Shown here piece after piece: positions 33,861 through 44,320 of a stretch of 64,000 bases of DNA (position 1 is the stretch's first letter; every line of letters begins with the position of its first letter). The DNA comes from Anaerocolumna cellulosilytica (GTDB taxonomy: Bacteria; Bacillota; Clostridia; Lachnospirales; Lachnospiraceae). A program made the position numbers and the translations under genes. Where the stretch lies: NCBI RefSeq assembly GCF_014218335.1, contig NZ_AP023367.1, positions 2,791,501-2,855,500 on the forward strand. The letters are read 5' to 3'. The notes under the pieces are model-generated. The model had not been told where the DNA came from and did no database searches. It was given only the letters and a program-made list of their open reading frames with translations.

Positions 33861-34115
33861 TCGATCTACTCCCTTCCAAAACATACTTATTCAATACTAC
33901 CGTCATATCTGGAGAACATGTATGGTTTATATATAATAATGTATTCATCACTATATTATATGATGTATAATATTATGTGTTGAATATAATATATACGAAA
34001 GGATTATATTTGTCAATTATTTTTTTCTATGATTACAAAGTACAGACGGTATGCCTACAACCAATTACATTTCGGTAGGTTTGTTAGAGATAAGAAAATT
34101 AAAAATAGAATAAGA

Positions 34116-34166
34116 GCTGCACATTTATAAAATAACTAAACAGTTATTCATAATAAATGATGCAGC
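34116..34166 (-). terminator. terminator of the beta-helix gene
   Basis: GCTGCACATTTA (from 34116) pairs with TAAATGATGCAGC (to 34166) with one bulge, T-rich on the minus strand beyond. Confidence 0.55.
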
Positions 34167-34172
34167 ATTCAT

Positions 34173-35273
34173 TTAAAGATTGGAAAAATAATTATTATTA
34201 TATACACAATAGGAAGTACAGTCTGTAATCCTTATGGGATTTTCAAATACCATATTATTGGTGTTATTGGTTACAACCACATTATTTACAAGATTAAAAT
34301 CAGCCATGTAGTGAGTTTTTAAGGAATCTAGTTTATTGCTGATAAAGATATTGTTCATTACTTGAATATTTCTATGCGGCACACCATTGTAAGATATTCC
34401 ATAAACACCGTTCGCCATGTATCTTTCGTATAAGGTAGCGGTATTTCCTGCTATCTGTATATTATCACAATAGGAGTTTGTTCCATCCGTTATCTTGGTT
34501 CCATCTGCTCTAAATTCTGTTTTGTTGGAATAAATTCTTACAAATCGGGTATAGCCTTCCACCAGGTTATCAATAATTTTAACATTCCGGAAATTAACAC
34601 AGTTTACAAAAAATCCATAGGCACCTACGCCTCCACTGCCTTTTGCCACATTTCCTGCTATTAAGATATTTCTGGATTTTTCTGTACTATTAGGTTGAGA
34701 ATGGGTACCAATGGCGTTTAAGGGAGCAGGATATCTCTCACTTTTATCAAAAGTACAACCTAGTATACGGATATTTTCACAGCATGCCAGGTCATAATAA
34801 GGAGAATCTGGCGGGAAAATCGGCAAGGCATTGGCAGAAGCAAAATCAATTTGTATTGCCTCCCGAAATGGTTCCGGTGTATTTACTTTATATCCAAGAA
34901 AACGGCAGTTAAGTATTGATACATCCTTTGAGGCGTTGATATCAATACTGTGAGAGCCAAGGGTGTCTAAAAATACTACATTTTCCAGAGTAATATGTTC
35001 TGACTGAAAGATATAGCTTATATTAGCATAGCTATCGCTGCTTAATCCCGGCCCTTGCCCGTTTAATACACCGCCTTTTATCCATATGTTTCTAGAGTAT
35101 GGAATAGTCCCGAATATAGGTATATTGGCTCTACGAATAAGCCTAACCTTGGGAGACATTACAAGCATAGTATCTGAGCCTATGAATAAGGTTTCGGTAA
35201 TTGTGTAATCGCCATCCGGTAAGAGAATATACCCTTTCTTATTTAACAGCTCTTGTATATAACCTGAGTTCAT
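34173..35273 (-). CDS. right-handed parallel beta-helix protein
   Basis: A 366-residue protein of pectate-lyase or polygalacturonase-like fold. It opens with LNKKGYILLPDGDYTITETLFIGSDTMLVM, the cap strand of GH28/PL-like helices, then repeats of the NIxIxGN type (NIRILGC, NILIAGN, NVKIIDN, NIQIAGN, NIQVMNN). No signal peptide and no clear GH28 catalytic pair (NxD, DD) is seen, so it may be an intracellular or non-enzymatic member, or a related carbohydrate-binding protein. AGGAGG precedes the ATG. It stands alone, between the padR operon and sdaAA, with its own hairpin. Confidence 0.7.
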   Translation of the reverse strand: MNSGYIQELLNKKGYILLPDGDYTITETLFIGSDTMLVMSPKVRLIRRANIPIFGTIPYSRNIWIKGGVLNGQGPGLSSDSYANISYIFQSEHITLENVVFLDTLGSHSIDINASKDVSILNCRFLGYKVNTPEPFREAIQIDFASANALPIFPPDSPYYDLACCENIRILGCTFDKSERYPAPLNAIGTHSQPNSTEKSRNILIAGNVAKGSGGVGAYGFFVNCVNFRNVKIIDNLVEGYTRFVRIYSNKTEFRADGTKITDGTNSYCDNIQIAGNTATLYERYMANGVYGISYNGVPHRNIQVMNNIFISNKLDSLKTHYMADFNLVNNVVVTNNTNNMVFENPIRITDCTSYCVYNNNYFSNL

Positions 35274-35347
35274 ACAGAACCTCCTATAGCGGACATGTCA
35301 TCGCTTTTATAATATATTATATTCTAATATATTATATATTTTACATT

Positions 35348-36220
35348 TTAAGGGCACTTTTTACAACGGCTGCATGCACTGGGTGCTGCTGCCATTCCTC
35401 CAAGCGCTGTCTCCTTTAATTCATTCGGAAGACTGCGCCCCACATTATACATAACTGCCACTGCTTCATCAAAAGGAACAATATGCTCTATACTGCTTAA
35501 AGCTATCTCGGCACAGACTAAGGCATTTGATACTCCCATGGCATTTCTCTGTTGGCAAGGTGCCTCCACAAGCCCTCCAATGGGATCACAGACAAGGCCT
35601 AATAGATTGGACAAGGCACTGGTTGCAGCATGCAGACATTGTCTTGGACTTCCGCCTAACAGCTCAGTTATTGCAGCGGCGGCCATGGCAGAAGCAGAGC
35701 CAACCTCCGCCTGACACCCACCTTCTGCTCCCGCTACCGTAGCGTTATGTGCAATTAGATAACCAATGGCGCCGGCATGGAATAATGCCTTAATCATATC
35801 ACTGTCAGAGAAATGCATCTCTTCTTGTATCGCCAGAAGAGCACCCGGTATTACACCGGAAGAACCTGCGGTAGGTGCTGCGACTATCAGCCCCATAGAA
35901 CTGTTAACTTCCAGCACTCCCATAGCATACATAATTGCCTTTGACATTAGATTACCGCATACAGATACATTTCCTGTTAAACGTCTGTTATTAATTTTAG
36001 CTGCTTCTCCTCCGATTAAACCGCCCATAGATTCGATTTTTTTAGCAAGGGCATGCCTGGCAGATTTTTTCATGATTTCCCAGGCATGTTCCATCTTTTT
36101 AATCACTTCTGCTTCCTCACTGCCCAGAAATTGTACTTCTCTTAAAAGCATAGCGTCGGATATGGATATATTTTTCACATCACAGATTTCCAGTAAAGCC
36201 TGACCTGACTTAAAATTCAT
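35348..36220 (-). CDS. sdaAA: L-serine dehydratase, iron-sulfur-dependent, alpha subunit
   Basis: A 290-residue subunit carrying the [4Fe-4S] active site that converts L-serine to pyruvate and ammonia. The signature segments GAEGGCQAEVGSASAMAAAA, LVCDPIGGLVEAPCQQRNAMG supply the cluster cysteines, and AAPTAGSSGVIPGALL is the conserved core. The C-terminus ends with a CSRCKKCP tail that has three more cysteines (283, 286, 289), where many homologues end in a PTG motif; this is odd. It follows the beta subunit gene by 158 bp on the same strand, so both should be one unit. Confidence 0.94.
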   Translation of the reverse strand: MNFKSGQALLEICDVKNISISDAMLLREVQFLGSEEAEVIKKMEHAWEIMKKSARHALAKKIESMGGLIGGEAAKINNRRLTGNVSVCGNLMSKAIMYAMGVLEVNSSMGLIVAAPTAGSSGVIPGALLAIQEEMHFSDSDMIKALFHAGAIGYLIAHNATVAGAEGGCQAEVGSASAMAAAAITELLGGSPRQCLHAATSALSNLLGLVCDPIGGLVEAPCQQRNAMGVSNALVCAEIALSSIEHIVPFDEAVAVMYNVGRSLPNELKETALGGMAAAPSACSRCKKCP

Positions 36221-36378
36221 AATTGAGTCCTCATCTATACCACAATAATGGATATATTACCACTTTTTAATTGAAGGATTTCTGTGGTTCCTTCCTTTAT
36301 CTATATTTTCCTTCAATTTCGTATTTCTTAAATTACCATGTTAATGGTTAAAAAGATAACTGTATTTTATTCATAATT

Positions 36379-37059
36379 CTACAATTTTTCAATAAGAAAG
36401 GCTTGAAACACATTACCTAATTCTTCAATTCTATCAATAATTTCTTCAATAAGAGATTCGTCCGTTTCAATGATTGAGTAAGCAATAGTTCCCCTATTCT
36501 CACGGTATAGTTTCATAAATGCAATATTAATATTATATTTACTAAGGATATCTGTTACAGCAGCTACTACACCCGGTAAATCTCTATGGCGGATTACAAC
36601 CGTATAATAATCACCTGATAAATCAATCTCGACACCGTTTATTTTCTTTAGAACGGCTCTTCCCCCGCCAATGGATACACCGGTTATGGTAGTGGTTTCT
36701 CCTCCTTCTACCGTAATCTGAATATCCACAGTATTTGGATGTACATCCACCTTGTTCGTATCTAATTTAAACTGATATTTCAGCCCTGCCTCTTTGGCAA
36801 ACGTAAAGGATTCTTTTATCCTTTCATCCTCCGTGTCAAAACCAAGCATACCTGCAACTAAAGCTTTATCAGTACCATGCCCCTGATATGTCATCGCAAA
36901 GGAACCATATAAAACGAAAGTTACTTCCTCTATGGGTCTTTTTACCATGTTTCTTGCAAGCCTGGCAATTCGTAAAGCGCCTGCCGTATGCGAACTGGAA
37001 GGACCAATCATATTTGGTCCGATTATGTCAAACACACTCATTTCTTTCGTTGAATACAT
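36379..37059 (-). CDS. sdaAB: L-serine dehydratase, iron-sulfur-dependent, beta subunit
   Basis: A 226-residue subunit. Residues 1-145 are the beta-domain with SVFDIIGPNMIGPSSSHTAGALRIARLARNM, the signature segment. Residues 150-226 form an ACT domain (VVIRHRDLPGVVAAVTDILSKYNINIAFMKLYR), the probable serine-sensing part. With the alpha subunit it forms the clostridial serine dehydratase, feeding serine to pyruvate. Start at 37059 is preceded by GTGAGGA. It is the first of the two genes. Confidence 0.95.
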   Translation of the reverse strand: MYSTKEMSVFDIIGPNMIGPSSSHTAGALRIARLARNMVKRPIEEVTFVLYGSFAMTYQGHGTDKALVAGMLGFDTEDERIKESFTFAKEAGLKYQFKLDTNKVDVHPNTVDIQITVEGGETTTITGVSIGGGRAVLKKINGVEIDLSGDYYTVVIRHRDLPGVVAAVTDILSKYNINIAFMKLYRENRGTIAYSIIETDESLIEEIIDRIEELGNVFQAFLIEKL

Positions 37060-37369
37060 GAAAAATCCTCACTTTTAGTTATTTATTTTTAAGGTTTTAT
37101 AAAACTTTCTTTCAGGATAGTATTGCGTAATAATTAGAATTAAATACCTGTCCTTTTGTTGACCTGCTTGTAAACCAAGTCATATTATAGCATACTTTAT
37201 TGAATTTTCTACCAGAAAGCAATTGATTTTACAGAACCTTATCAATGAAATTAATAGCGGCATTCTACTTAATAAACGAAAGAAAACTGCTGTCAGGCTT
37301 TACAGTATCATTACAACCTGTAACTCCTAACAACAGTTTCAATTTATTTTTAACAGAGATAATCTTTTA
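37060..37369. other. 310-bp gap between sdaAB and galT
   Basis: It contains the galT operon terminator (37284-37339) and the presumed sdaAB promoter. Nothing else is evident. Confidence 0.4.
37284..37339 (-). terminator. terminator of the galactose operon
   Basis: AAACTGCTGTCAGG (37284-37297) pairs, allowing G-U, with CCTAACAACAGTTT (37326-37339). On the minus strand a T-containing tail (CTTTCGTTTATT) follows. Located 30 bp past the galT stop. Confidence 0.55.
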
Positions 37370-38926
37370 TTATAAGGATGATAGAAATTTACAAAAAGCC
37401 TTCTGACCATTTTCATCCCGTTTATAAACACCTGCATGCTCTAATACCTTTGAAAATACAATACCGACTTCTTCCTGTAATATAGTATCTATAGTATCCT
37501 CTGTTATCTGCGTATACTTAAGCAGCAGCGTTTCCACCCACAGCTTATGCTTTCCAATTCTTTCATCAAATGAGATATCTTTTTTGCAAAGTAAGGCTTC
37601 TCTTAATAATTCCATTTCTTCCTTAAGACGTGAAGGAAGCACTGCAAGCCCCATCACCTCTATCAAACCAATATTTTCTTTTTTAATATGATGCAGCTCT
37701 TCATGAGGATGATATACACCAAAAGGATGTTCTTTGGTGGTTACATTATTTCTAAGCACCAAATCAAGCTCATAAAACTTACCAGCCTTTCGGGCTATAG
37801 GGGTTATAGTATTGTGAGCCTCATAGTTTGTTAGGGTATCAAAAGCAAGGGCTTTTACTTCATCCGCTTTAAGTAGTCTGCCTTCCTTATCAGAAAAAGC
37901 ATATACAAAAGCCTCTTCATCCGTATAATTTCTCCACGAAGTAAGGATATGACTTCCAAGTTCAATAAGAGAATTCGTATCTTCAGCCTGAAGTCTTATA
38001 ACTGACATAGGCCATTTTACAATGCCAACCTTAACTCCTTCAAACCCTTTTACAGTTTGTGCCTTCTCTATCGGTGCCTTTGCCATTGCAAATTCATAAT
38101 TACCACCTTGAAAATGGTCATGTGTCAGAATGGAACCGCCTACAATTGGCAAATCCGCATTAGAACCAACAAAATAGTGAGGAAACAGTTTTACAAAATC
38201 AAATAATTTAATAAAGGTATCCTTATTTATCTTCATTGGGGTGTGCTCTGAGTGAAACACGATACAATGCTCGTTATAATATACATATGGTGAATATTGA
38301 AGTCCCCAATTCTGATTTTGAATTTTAACTGGTATTATCCTGTGGTTTTGTCTTGCAGGGTGGTTTACATTACCATAAAAGCCTTCATTTTCCTTGCACA
38401 GAAGGCATTTTGGATAACCGGTTTGCTTTTTTAACTTTGCAGCGGCTATAGCCTTTGGATCCTTTTCAGGCTTGGAGAGATTAATTGTAATATCCAAATC
38501 TCCATATTCTGTGGATGTAATCCATTTTTTATCTTTTGCTATTCGGTAACGCCTGATATAATCAGAATCCTGGCTTAATTTATAATAATATGCCGTTGCC
38601 TTTTGGGGATTATCATTAAAGTATGCATCAAATTGTGTTATTATTTCAGTAGGTCTTGGTACCAGAAGCCCCATTAGCTTGGTATCAAACAAATCCCGGT
38701 ATACAATACTGTCTTCTAATAAACCTTTTTCAACTGCAAAATCAAGAATTCCCTTTAAAATTTCCTCAAGGTTATCAGACAATTCTTCCTGTACTTTAGT
38801 CTTCTCATAATCTTCCAGTTGCAGTACTTCTAAAATCCGGTTTACTGTATATACTTCATCGTATTGTGTAATCAAACCGGTTTTAAGACCATATTCTATC
38901 AATGCCGTTATATATTGGTTAATCAT
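37370..38926 (-). CDS. galT: UTP-hexose-1-phosphate uridylyltransferase, class II
   Basis: A 518-residue galactose-1-phosphate uridylyltransferase of the long Firmicutes class (GalT2), which lacks the short-form HPH motif arrangement of class I. PECULIAR class landmarks are LVPRPTEIITQFD near 110, CLLCKENEGFYGNVNHPARQNHRI, YNEHCIVFHSEHTPMKI and GGSILTHDHFQGG. It transfers UMP from UDP-glucose to galactose-1-phosphate in the Leloir route and pairs with GalK and GalE upstream. AAGGACGG precedes the ATG. Last gene of the operon. Confidence 0.95.
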   Translation of the reverse strand: MINQYITALIEYGLKTGLITQYDEVYTVNRILEVLQLEDYEKTKVQEELSDNLEEILKGILDFAVEKGLLEDSIVYRDLFDTKLMGLLVPRPTEIITQFDAYFNDNPQKATAYYYKLSQDSDYIRRYRIAKDKKWITSTEYGDLDITINLSKPEKDPKAIAAAKLKKQTGYPKCLLCKENEGFYGNVNHPARQNHRIIPVKIQNQNWGLQYSPYVYYNEHCIVFHSEHTPMKINKDTFIKLFDFVKLFPHYFVGSNADLPIVGGSILTHDHFQGGNYEFAMAKAPIEKAQTVKGFEGVKVGIVKWPMSVIRLQAEDTNSLIELGSHILTSWRNYTDEEAFVYAFSDKEGRLLKADEVKALAFDTLTNYEAHNTITPIARKAGKFYELDLVLRNNVTTKEHPFGVYHPHEELHHIKKENIGLIEVMGLAVLPSRLKEEMELLREALLCKKDISFDERIGKHKLWVETLLLKYTQITEDTIDTILQEEVGIVFSKVLEHAGVYKRDENGQKAFCKFLSSL

Positions 38927-38970
38927 ATCTATTTCCGTCCTTACTCTATCGTCGGCTGTTTATTACTCAC

Positions 38971-39975
38971 TCAATTCTTTGAACTATTATCATTAAAACC
39001 ATTTGGATGACTCTGATGCCATTTCCAGGCAGAAGCAATAATATCTTCAATGTCTTCAAACTGTGGTTTCCATCCTAATATACGCTTAGCTTTTTCACTG
39101 GAGGCAATTAACTTTGCAGGATCACCCGCTCTTCGGGGGGCAACTATAGCAGGAATTTCAGAACCTGTTACTTTTCTGGCTGCTTCGATTACTTCCTTTA
39201 CGGTAAAACCGATACCGTTACCAAGGTTAAAGATATTACTTTCATTCCCTTCCATTAAGTATTTTACGGCAAGTATATGTGCCATAGCCAGGTCTGTTAC
39301 ATGAATGTAGTCTCTAATACAGGTACCATCTTTCGTATCATAATCATCACCATATATGTTAATGGCTTCCCGCTTATGATTGGGTACTTGCAAAATCAGT
39401 GGAATTAAATGAGATTCAGGATTATGTGCTTCTCCGATTTCTCCGCTTTTATGTGCACCGCAGGCGTTAAAATAACGCAGAGATACATAACGGATGCCAT
39501 GTGCCTTATCTGTCCATTTAAACATTTTTTCCATAGACAGTTTGGTTTCTCCGTAAGTATTGGTGGGTTCTGTTTTATCTGTTTCAAGGATAGGAATTCT
39601 TTCTGGTTCTCCATAAGTGGCTGCGGTTGAGGAAAATACGATTTTATTAATATTATGAGCCACCATGGATTCTAATAATACTTTGGTACCGTACACGTTG
39701 TTGTCATAATATTTAAGAGGATTTTCCATACTTTCCCCAACCAGTGAGTTCGCTGCAAAATGGATGACCGCGTCTATTTCTTCTTTATCAAACACGCTGT
39801 CAATAAATTCTCTGTTACGAATATCTCCTTGATAAAAACGCGCTTTGGGATGTACTGCCTGTTTGTAACCGGTTTCCAAGTTATCTACAATTACAACATC
39901 ATTTCCTTTGTCAATCAATTCATACGTTGTGTGGGAGCCGATATAACCTGCTCCTCCTAATACTAATATTGTCAT
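38971..39975 (-). CDS. galE: UDP-glucose 4-epimerase
   Basis: A 334-residue short-chain dehydrogenase-fold epimerase that interconverts UDP-galactose and UDP-glucose. The NAD-binding [10 protein letters not shown] motif opens the protein; the catalytic Ser/Thr-Tyr-Lys group appears as [10 protein letters not shown] and [13 protein letters not shown], and the substrate loop is [13 protein letters not shown] lies 6 bases before the ATG at 39975; the four extra codons upstream would need a TTG. It lies between galK (119 bases) and galT (44 bases). Confidence 0.96.
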   Translation of the reverse strand: MTILVLGGAGYIGSHTTYELIDKGNDVVIVDNLETGYKQAVHPKARFYQGDIRNREFIDSVFDKEEIDAVIHFAANSLVGESMENPLKYYDNNVYGTKVLLESMVAHNINKIVFSSTAATYGEPERIPILETDKTEPTNTYGETKLSMEKMFKWTDKAHGIRYVSLRYFNACGAHKSGEIGEAHNPESHLIPLILQVPNHKREAINIYGDDYDTKDGTCIRDYIHVTDLAMAHILAVKYLMEGNESNIFNLGNGIGFTVKEVIEAARKVTGSEIPAIVAPRRAGDPAKLIASSEKAKRILGWKPQFEDIEDIIASAWKWHQSHPNGFNDNSSKN

Positions 39976-40094
39976 ATTAAACTCCAATCTGTGTGCTTAA
40001 GTGCAAACTTGATTGCACATGCACACGTGCTAATCAAGAGGTTGAAAAATGTTTTCTTCAACTTAACTCTAATCTGTATGCTTTACGAATAAAG

Positions 40095-41258
40095 TTATAA
40101 TTTTTTAGGACCGTCCCCAATATCAACTACATAAAAATCTGCTTTATACCCAATTTTGTCTTCATAGGTTTTACCAACCTTCTCAATAAAATCATCCACC
40201 TTATCATCCATAACAATGCTTACCGTACAACCTCCAAAGCCTGCTCCTGTCATACGTGAACCAAGCACACCATCAAGTCCCCAGGCAGTCTCAACCAGAG
40301 TATCCAGTTCGATACCGGTTACCTCATAATCATCTCTTAAGGAAACATGGGAAGCATTCATTAGCTGTCCAAAGGCTGTAACATCCTTTGCCTTTAATGC
40401 TGCTACTGCCTTTATGGTTCTTTGATTTTCATAGACTGCATGTTTGGCACGTTTTATACGAATTTTATCACCTATAATATCTTTATGCTTTTCAAATTCT
40501 GCTTCACTTAAATCACCAAGACTTTGAATTTTTAGAATCGACTGCAACGCTTCCAGAGCATCTTCACATTCTTTTCTTCTTTCGTTATATTTTGAATCAC
40601 CAAGACCGCGTTTTTTGTTGCTGCAAGCAATGATTATTTTGGCTGATTGTAATTTTATCGGTGCATATTCATAAGAAAGATTGCTGGTATCTAAAAAAAT
40701 AGCATGCTCTTTTTTACCCATGGCAACAGAGAACTGATCCATAATGCCACAATTGACCCCGATAAAGTTGTTTTCTGCAAATTGACTTACCAGAGCTAAA
40801 TCAATTAGTGAGATGTCAAATCCCATAAACTCTTTTATAATGTAACCGGTTAAAACTTCTAATGAAGCTGAAGAGGAAAGTCCGGAGGCATTGGGTATAT
40901 TACCAAAATATAGTATATCCATACCCTGTTCTGCCGTGTAGCCTTTTTCTTTTAATGCCCAGTACATGCTTTTGGGATAATTGGCCCAGTCATCTTCTTT
41001 TTTATATTCTAGATTTGTAATATTTGCATTTATAACTCCAAGGTGTTCAAAATTCATGGAATAAACCCGCAGTGTCTTATCGTCCCTTTTTCTGGCCGCA
41101 GCATAGGTTCCGATGGTCAATGCACAGGGAAATACGTGGCCTCCGTTATAATCAGTATGTTCACCGATAAGATTTACCCTTCCCGGTGCAAAAAAGACTT
41201 GTGCTTCTTTACCTTCGCCAAATATTTTAGCAAATTCCTGTAACAATTTCTCCTTCAT
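40095..41258 (-). CDS. galK: galactokinase
   Basis: A 387-residue GHMP kinase that phosphorylates galactose. PGRVNLIGEHTDYNGG near residue 26 is the galactokinase signature, PNASGLSSSASLEV is the GHMP ATP loop, and GRMTGAGFGGC (here SRMTGAGFGGCTVSIV) is the third motif. AAGGAGAG precedes the ATG. It follows the putative operon regulator by 61 bases and precedes galE. Confidence 0.96.
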   Translation of the reverse strand: MKEKLLQEFAKIFGEGKEAQVFFAPGRVNLIGEHTDYNGGHVFPCALTIGTYAAARKRDDKTLRVYSMNFEHLGVINANITNLEYKKEDDWANYPKSMYWALKEKGYTAEQGMDILYFGNIPNASGLSSSASLEVLTGYIIKEFMGFDISLIDLALVSQFAENNFIGVNCGIMDQFSVAMGKKEHAIFLDTSNLSYEYAPIKLQSAKIIIACSNKKRGLGDSKYNERRKECEDALEALQSILKIQSLGDLSEAEFEKHKDIIGDKIRIKRAKHAVYENQRTIKAVAALKAKDVTAFGQLMNASHVSLRDDYEVTGIELDTLVETAWGLDGVLGSRMTGAGFGGCTVSIVMDDKVDDFIEKVGKTYEDKIGYKADFYVVDIGDGPKKL

Positions 41259-41319
41259 ATTGCTCTCCTTCTGCCTTATTTAGGCTTTTTTATGGTGTGT
41301 ATTTATGAATTTAATCGAA

Positions 41320-42261
41320 TTAAAAAAACACCTTCATGCGGATATCCTGCGAATAGTCACCAAAGCCGCTGCCAAACAGGTTGACCCCTCCTGCATGTTT
41401 TGCATCCTCTTTAATACCAATTCGTACGGATATATAAGCCTTCTCTGACAATCGGTAGTCCTGAATGCATGAATCACTTACTTTTTCCTCATCAATATAA
41501 GTGCCCTGTTCGGTTAATTTCCAAGTCTTTAAATCCCCATACTGGGTATTCTTATCCGGCCACCAGGCTGGATTTAACTTGCCTCTTCTACCGCCATAAT
41601 CACTGGGGCACCTAAATGTTCCAGCTTCTAATCCATTAATCCATACGGTTATATCCGAGGGAAAATCAAGATTATATTCATGATCCTCCGAACAGAGTTC
41701 CATAGATAATTCCAGCCTTTTTTCTTTGCGATTTGTCAAGACATGATTGGGAAAACGGTATTCTAAATATCCCTTTCCAAACCACAATAATTTTGCTTTT
41801 GTCCGATTAGGGTTATAAAAGCACCGGGGTTCATCTTCTTCATCTATATGCCCTTTCTCACTTACAATACCGCAGGTTGGCTCAACATAGTAGTCTACAA
41901 AGTTACCGATAGGCATATTTATAATCTCCATCTCGTCACCGATATCTGCACACAAATCAATGCTTAAGGCATCAAGATTCTTGCTGCATACCTTCATTGA
42001 ACCCCTTACCGCAGGAAGCAGAGTGGTTGCGATTAATCCTGCTTCTTCAAGTGCTTTTACGTGAGCTGCTGCCGAGGATTGGGGAAGTTTCAGTATTTCT
42101 GCTATCTCATTAATGTTTAGGTCATACCTGCAAAGTAACCTTAATATTTCAAGTCTAATCTCCGAGGACAGGGCCTTCGCCAGGAGTGCCAATTGTTTTG
42201 TATCATCCAAATTCAGTTGAATGTTCTTTTTCAAAGCATCGCTCCTTTTGTTTTTATTCAT
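41320..42261 (-). CDS. ArsR-type HTH regulator with long C-terminal domain, likely regulator of the galactose operon
   Basis: A 313-residue protein. Residues about 18-85 are an ArsR-like winged helix (LALLAKALSSEIRLEILRLLCRYDLNINEIAEILKLPQSSAAAHVKALEEAGLI). The last 220 residues are not a standard metal-sensor domain; they have a CRCF...KAKLLWFGKGYLEYRFPNHVL segment and beta-rich stretches reminiscent of a carbohydrate-binding or jelly-roll fold, which would suit sugar sensing. Cysteines at positions 43 and 103 are not in a sensor pair. It heads the galK-galE-galT operon, 61 bases before galK. Family name for the C-terminal part is unknown to me. Confidence 0.8.
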   Translation of the reverse strand: MNKNKRSDALKKNIQLNLDDTKQLALLAKALSSEIRLEILRLLCRYDLNINEIAEILKLPQSSAAAHVKALEEAGLIATTLLPAVRGSMKVCSKNLDALSIDLCADIGDEMEIINMPIGNFVDYYVEPTCGIVSEKGHIDEEDEPRCFYNPNRTKAKLLWFGKGYLEYRFPNHVLTNRKEKRLELSMELCSEDHEYNLDFPSDITVWINGLEAGTFRCPSDYGGRRGKLNPAWWPDKNTQYGDLKTWKLTEQGTYIDEEKVSDSCIQDYRLSEKAYISVRIGIKEDAKHAGGVNLFGSGFGDYSQDIRMKVFF

Positions 42262-42415
42262 ACCAGAATTTCTGTTATGAATCTATTTTTCTGTTATAAT
42301 AATTGTAGCACGCATAATTTAATTTGAAAAGAAGAAAATGATAAAAAACTGCATAAAGAGTTATTTTATTTTTGGTACTATTTCCCTGTTGCAAATGATA
42401 TTAATTAAGCTTAAT

Positions 42416-42487
42416 AAAAAGAGGCACTAAAGCTTTTTATACACAGGAATCTAAAACTGTGTATAAGAAAAGCATAGTGCCTTTTTC
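42416..42487 (-). terminator. terminator of the arabinofuranosidase gene
   Basis: A long stem: AAAGAGGCACTAAAGC and TATACACAG on the left pair with CTGTGTATA and AGCATAGTGCCTTTTT on the right, bounded by T-rich sequence on both strands. Confidence 0.75.
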
Positions 42488-42533
42488 TTTATTTCATTAA
42501 AATACTATGTTCTATACGCAACAACATAGTAAA

Positions 42534-44171
<1,638 letters not shown>

Positions 44172-44320
44172 TTAAATTATTATAGTATTTATAATAGTCC
44201 AAAAGATTACTAGTGTGAAATGCTTTGATTTTTGCGGATATAATTTTTACTTTATATTTTTGTAAAATAATATATATACATTTTATTATAATAATAGACT
44301 CTATATGCATTTGCAGGGCA

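Noticed and set aside
34173-35273. Beta-helix protein read as a phage tail-spike
   Set aside because: There are no phage genes nearby, and the gene has its own site and terminator.
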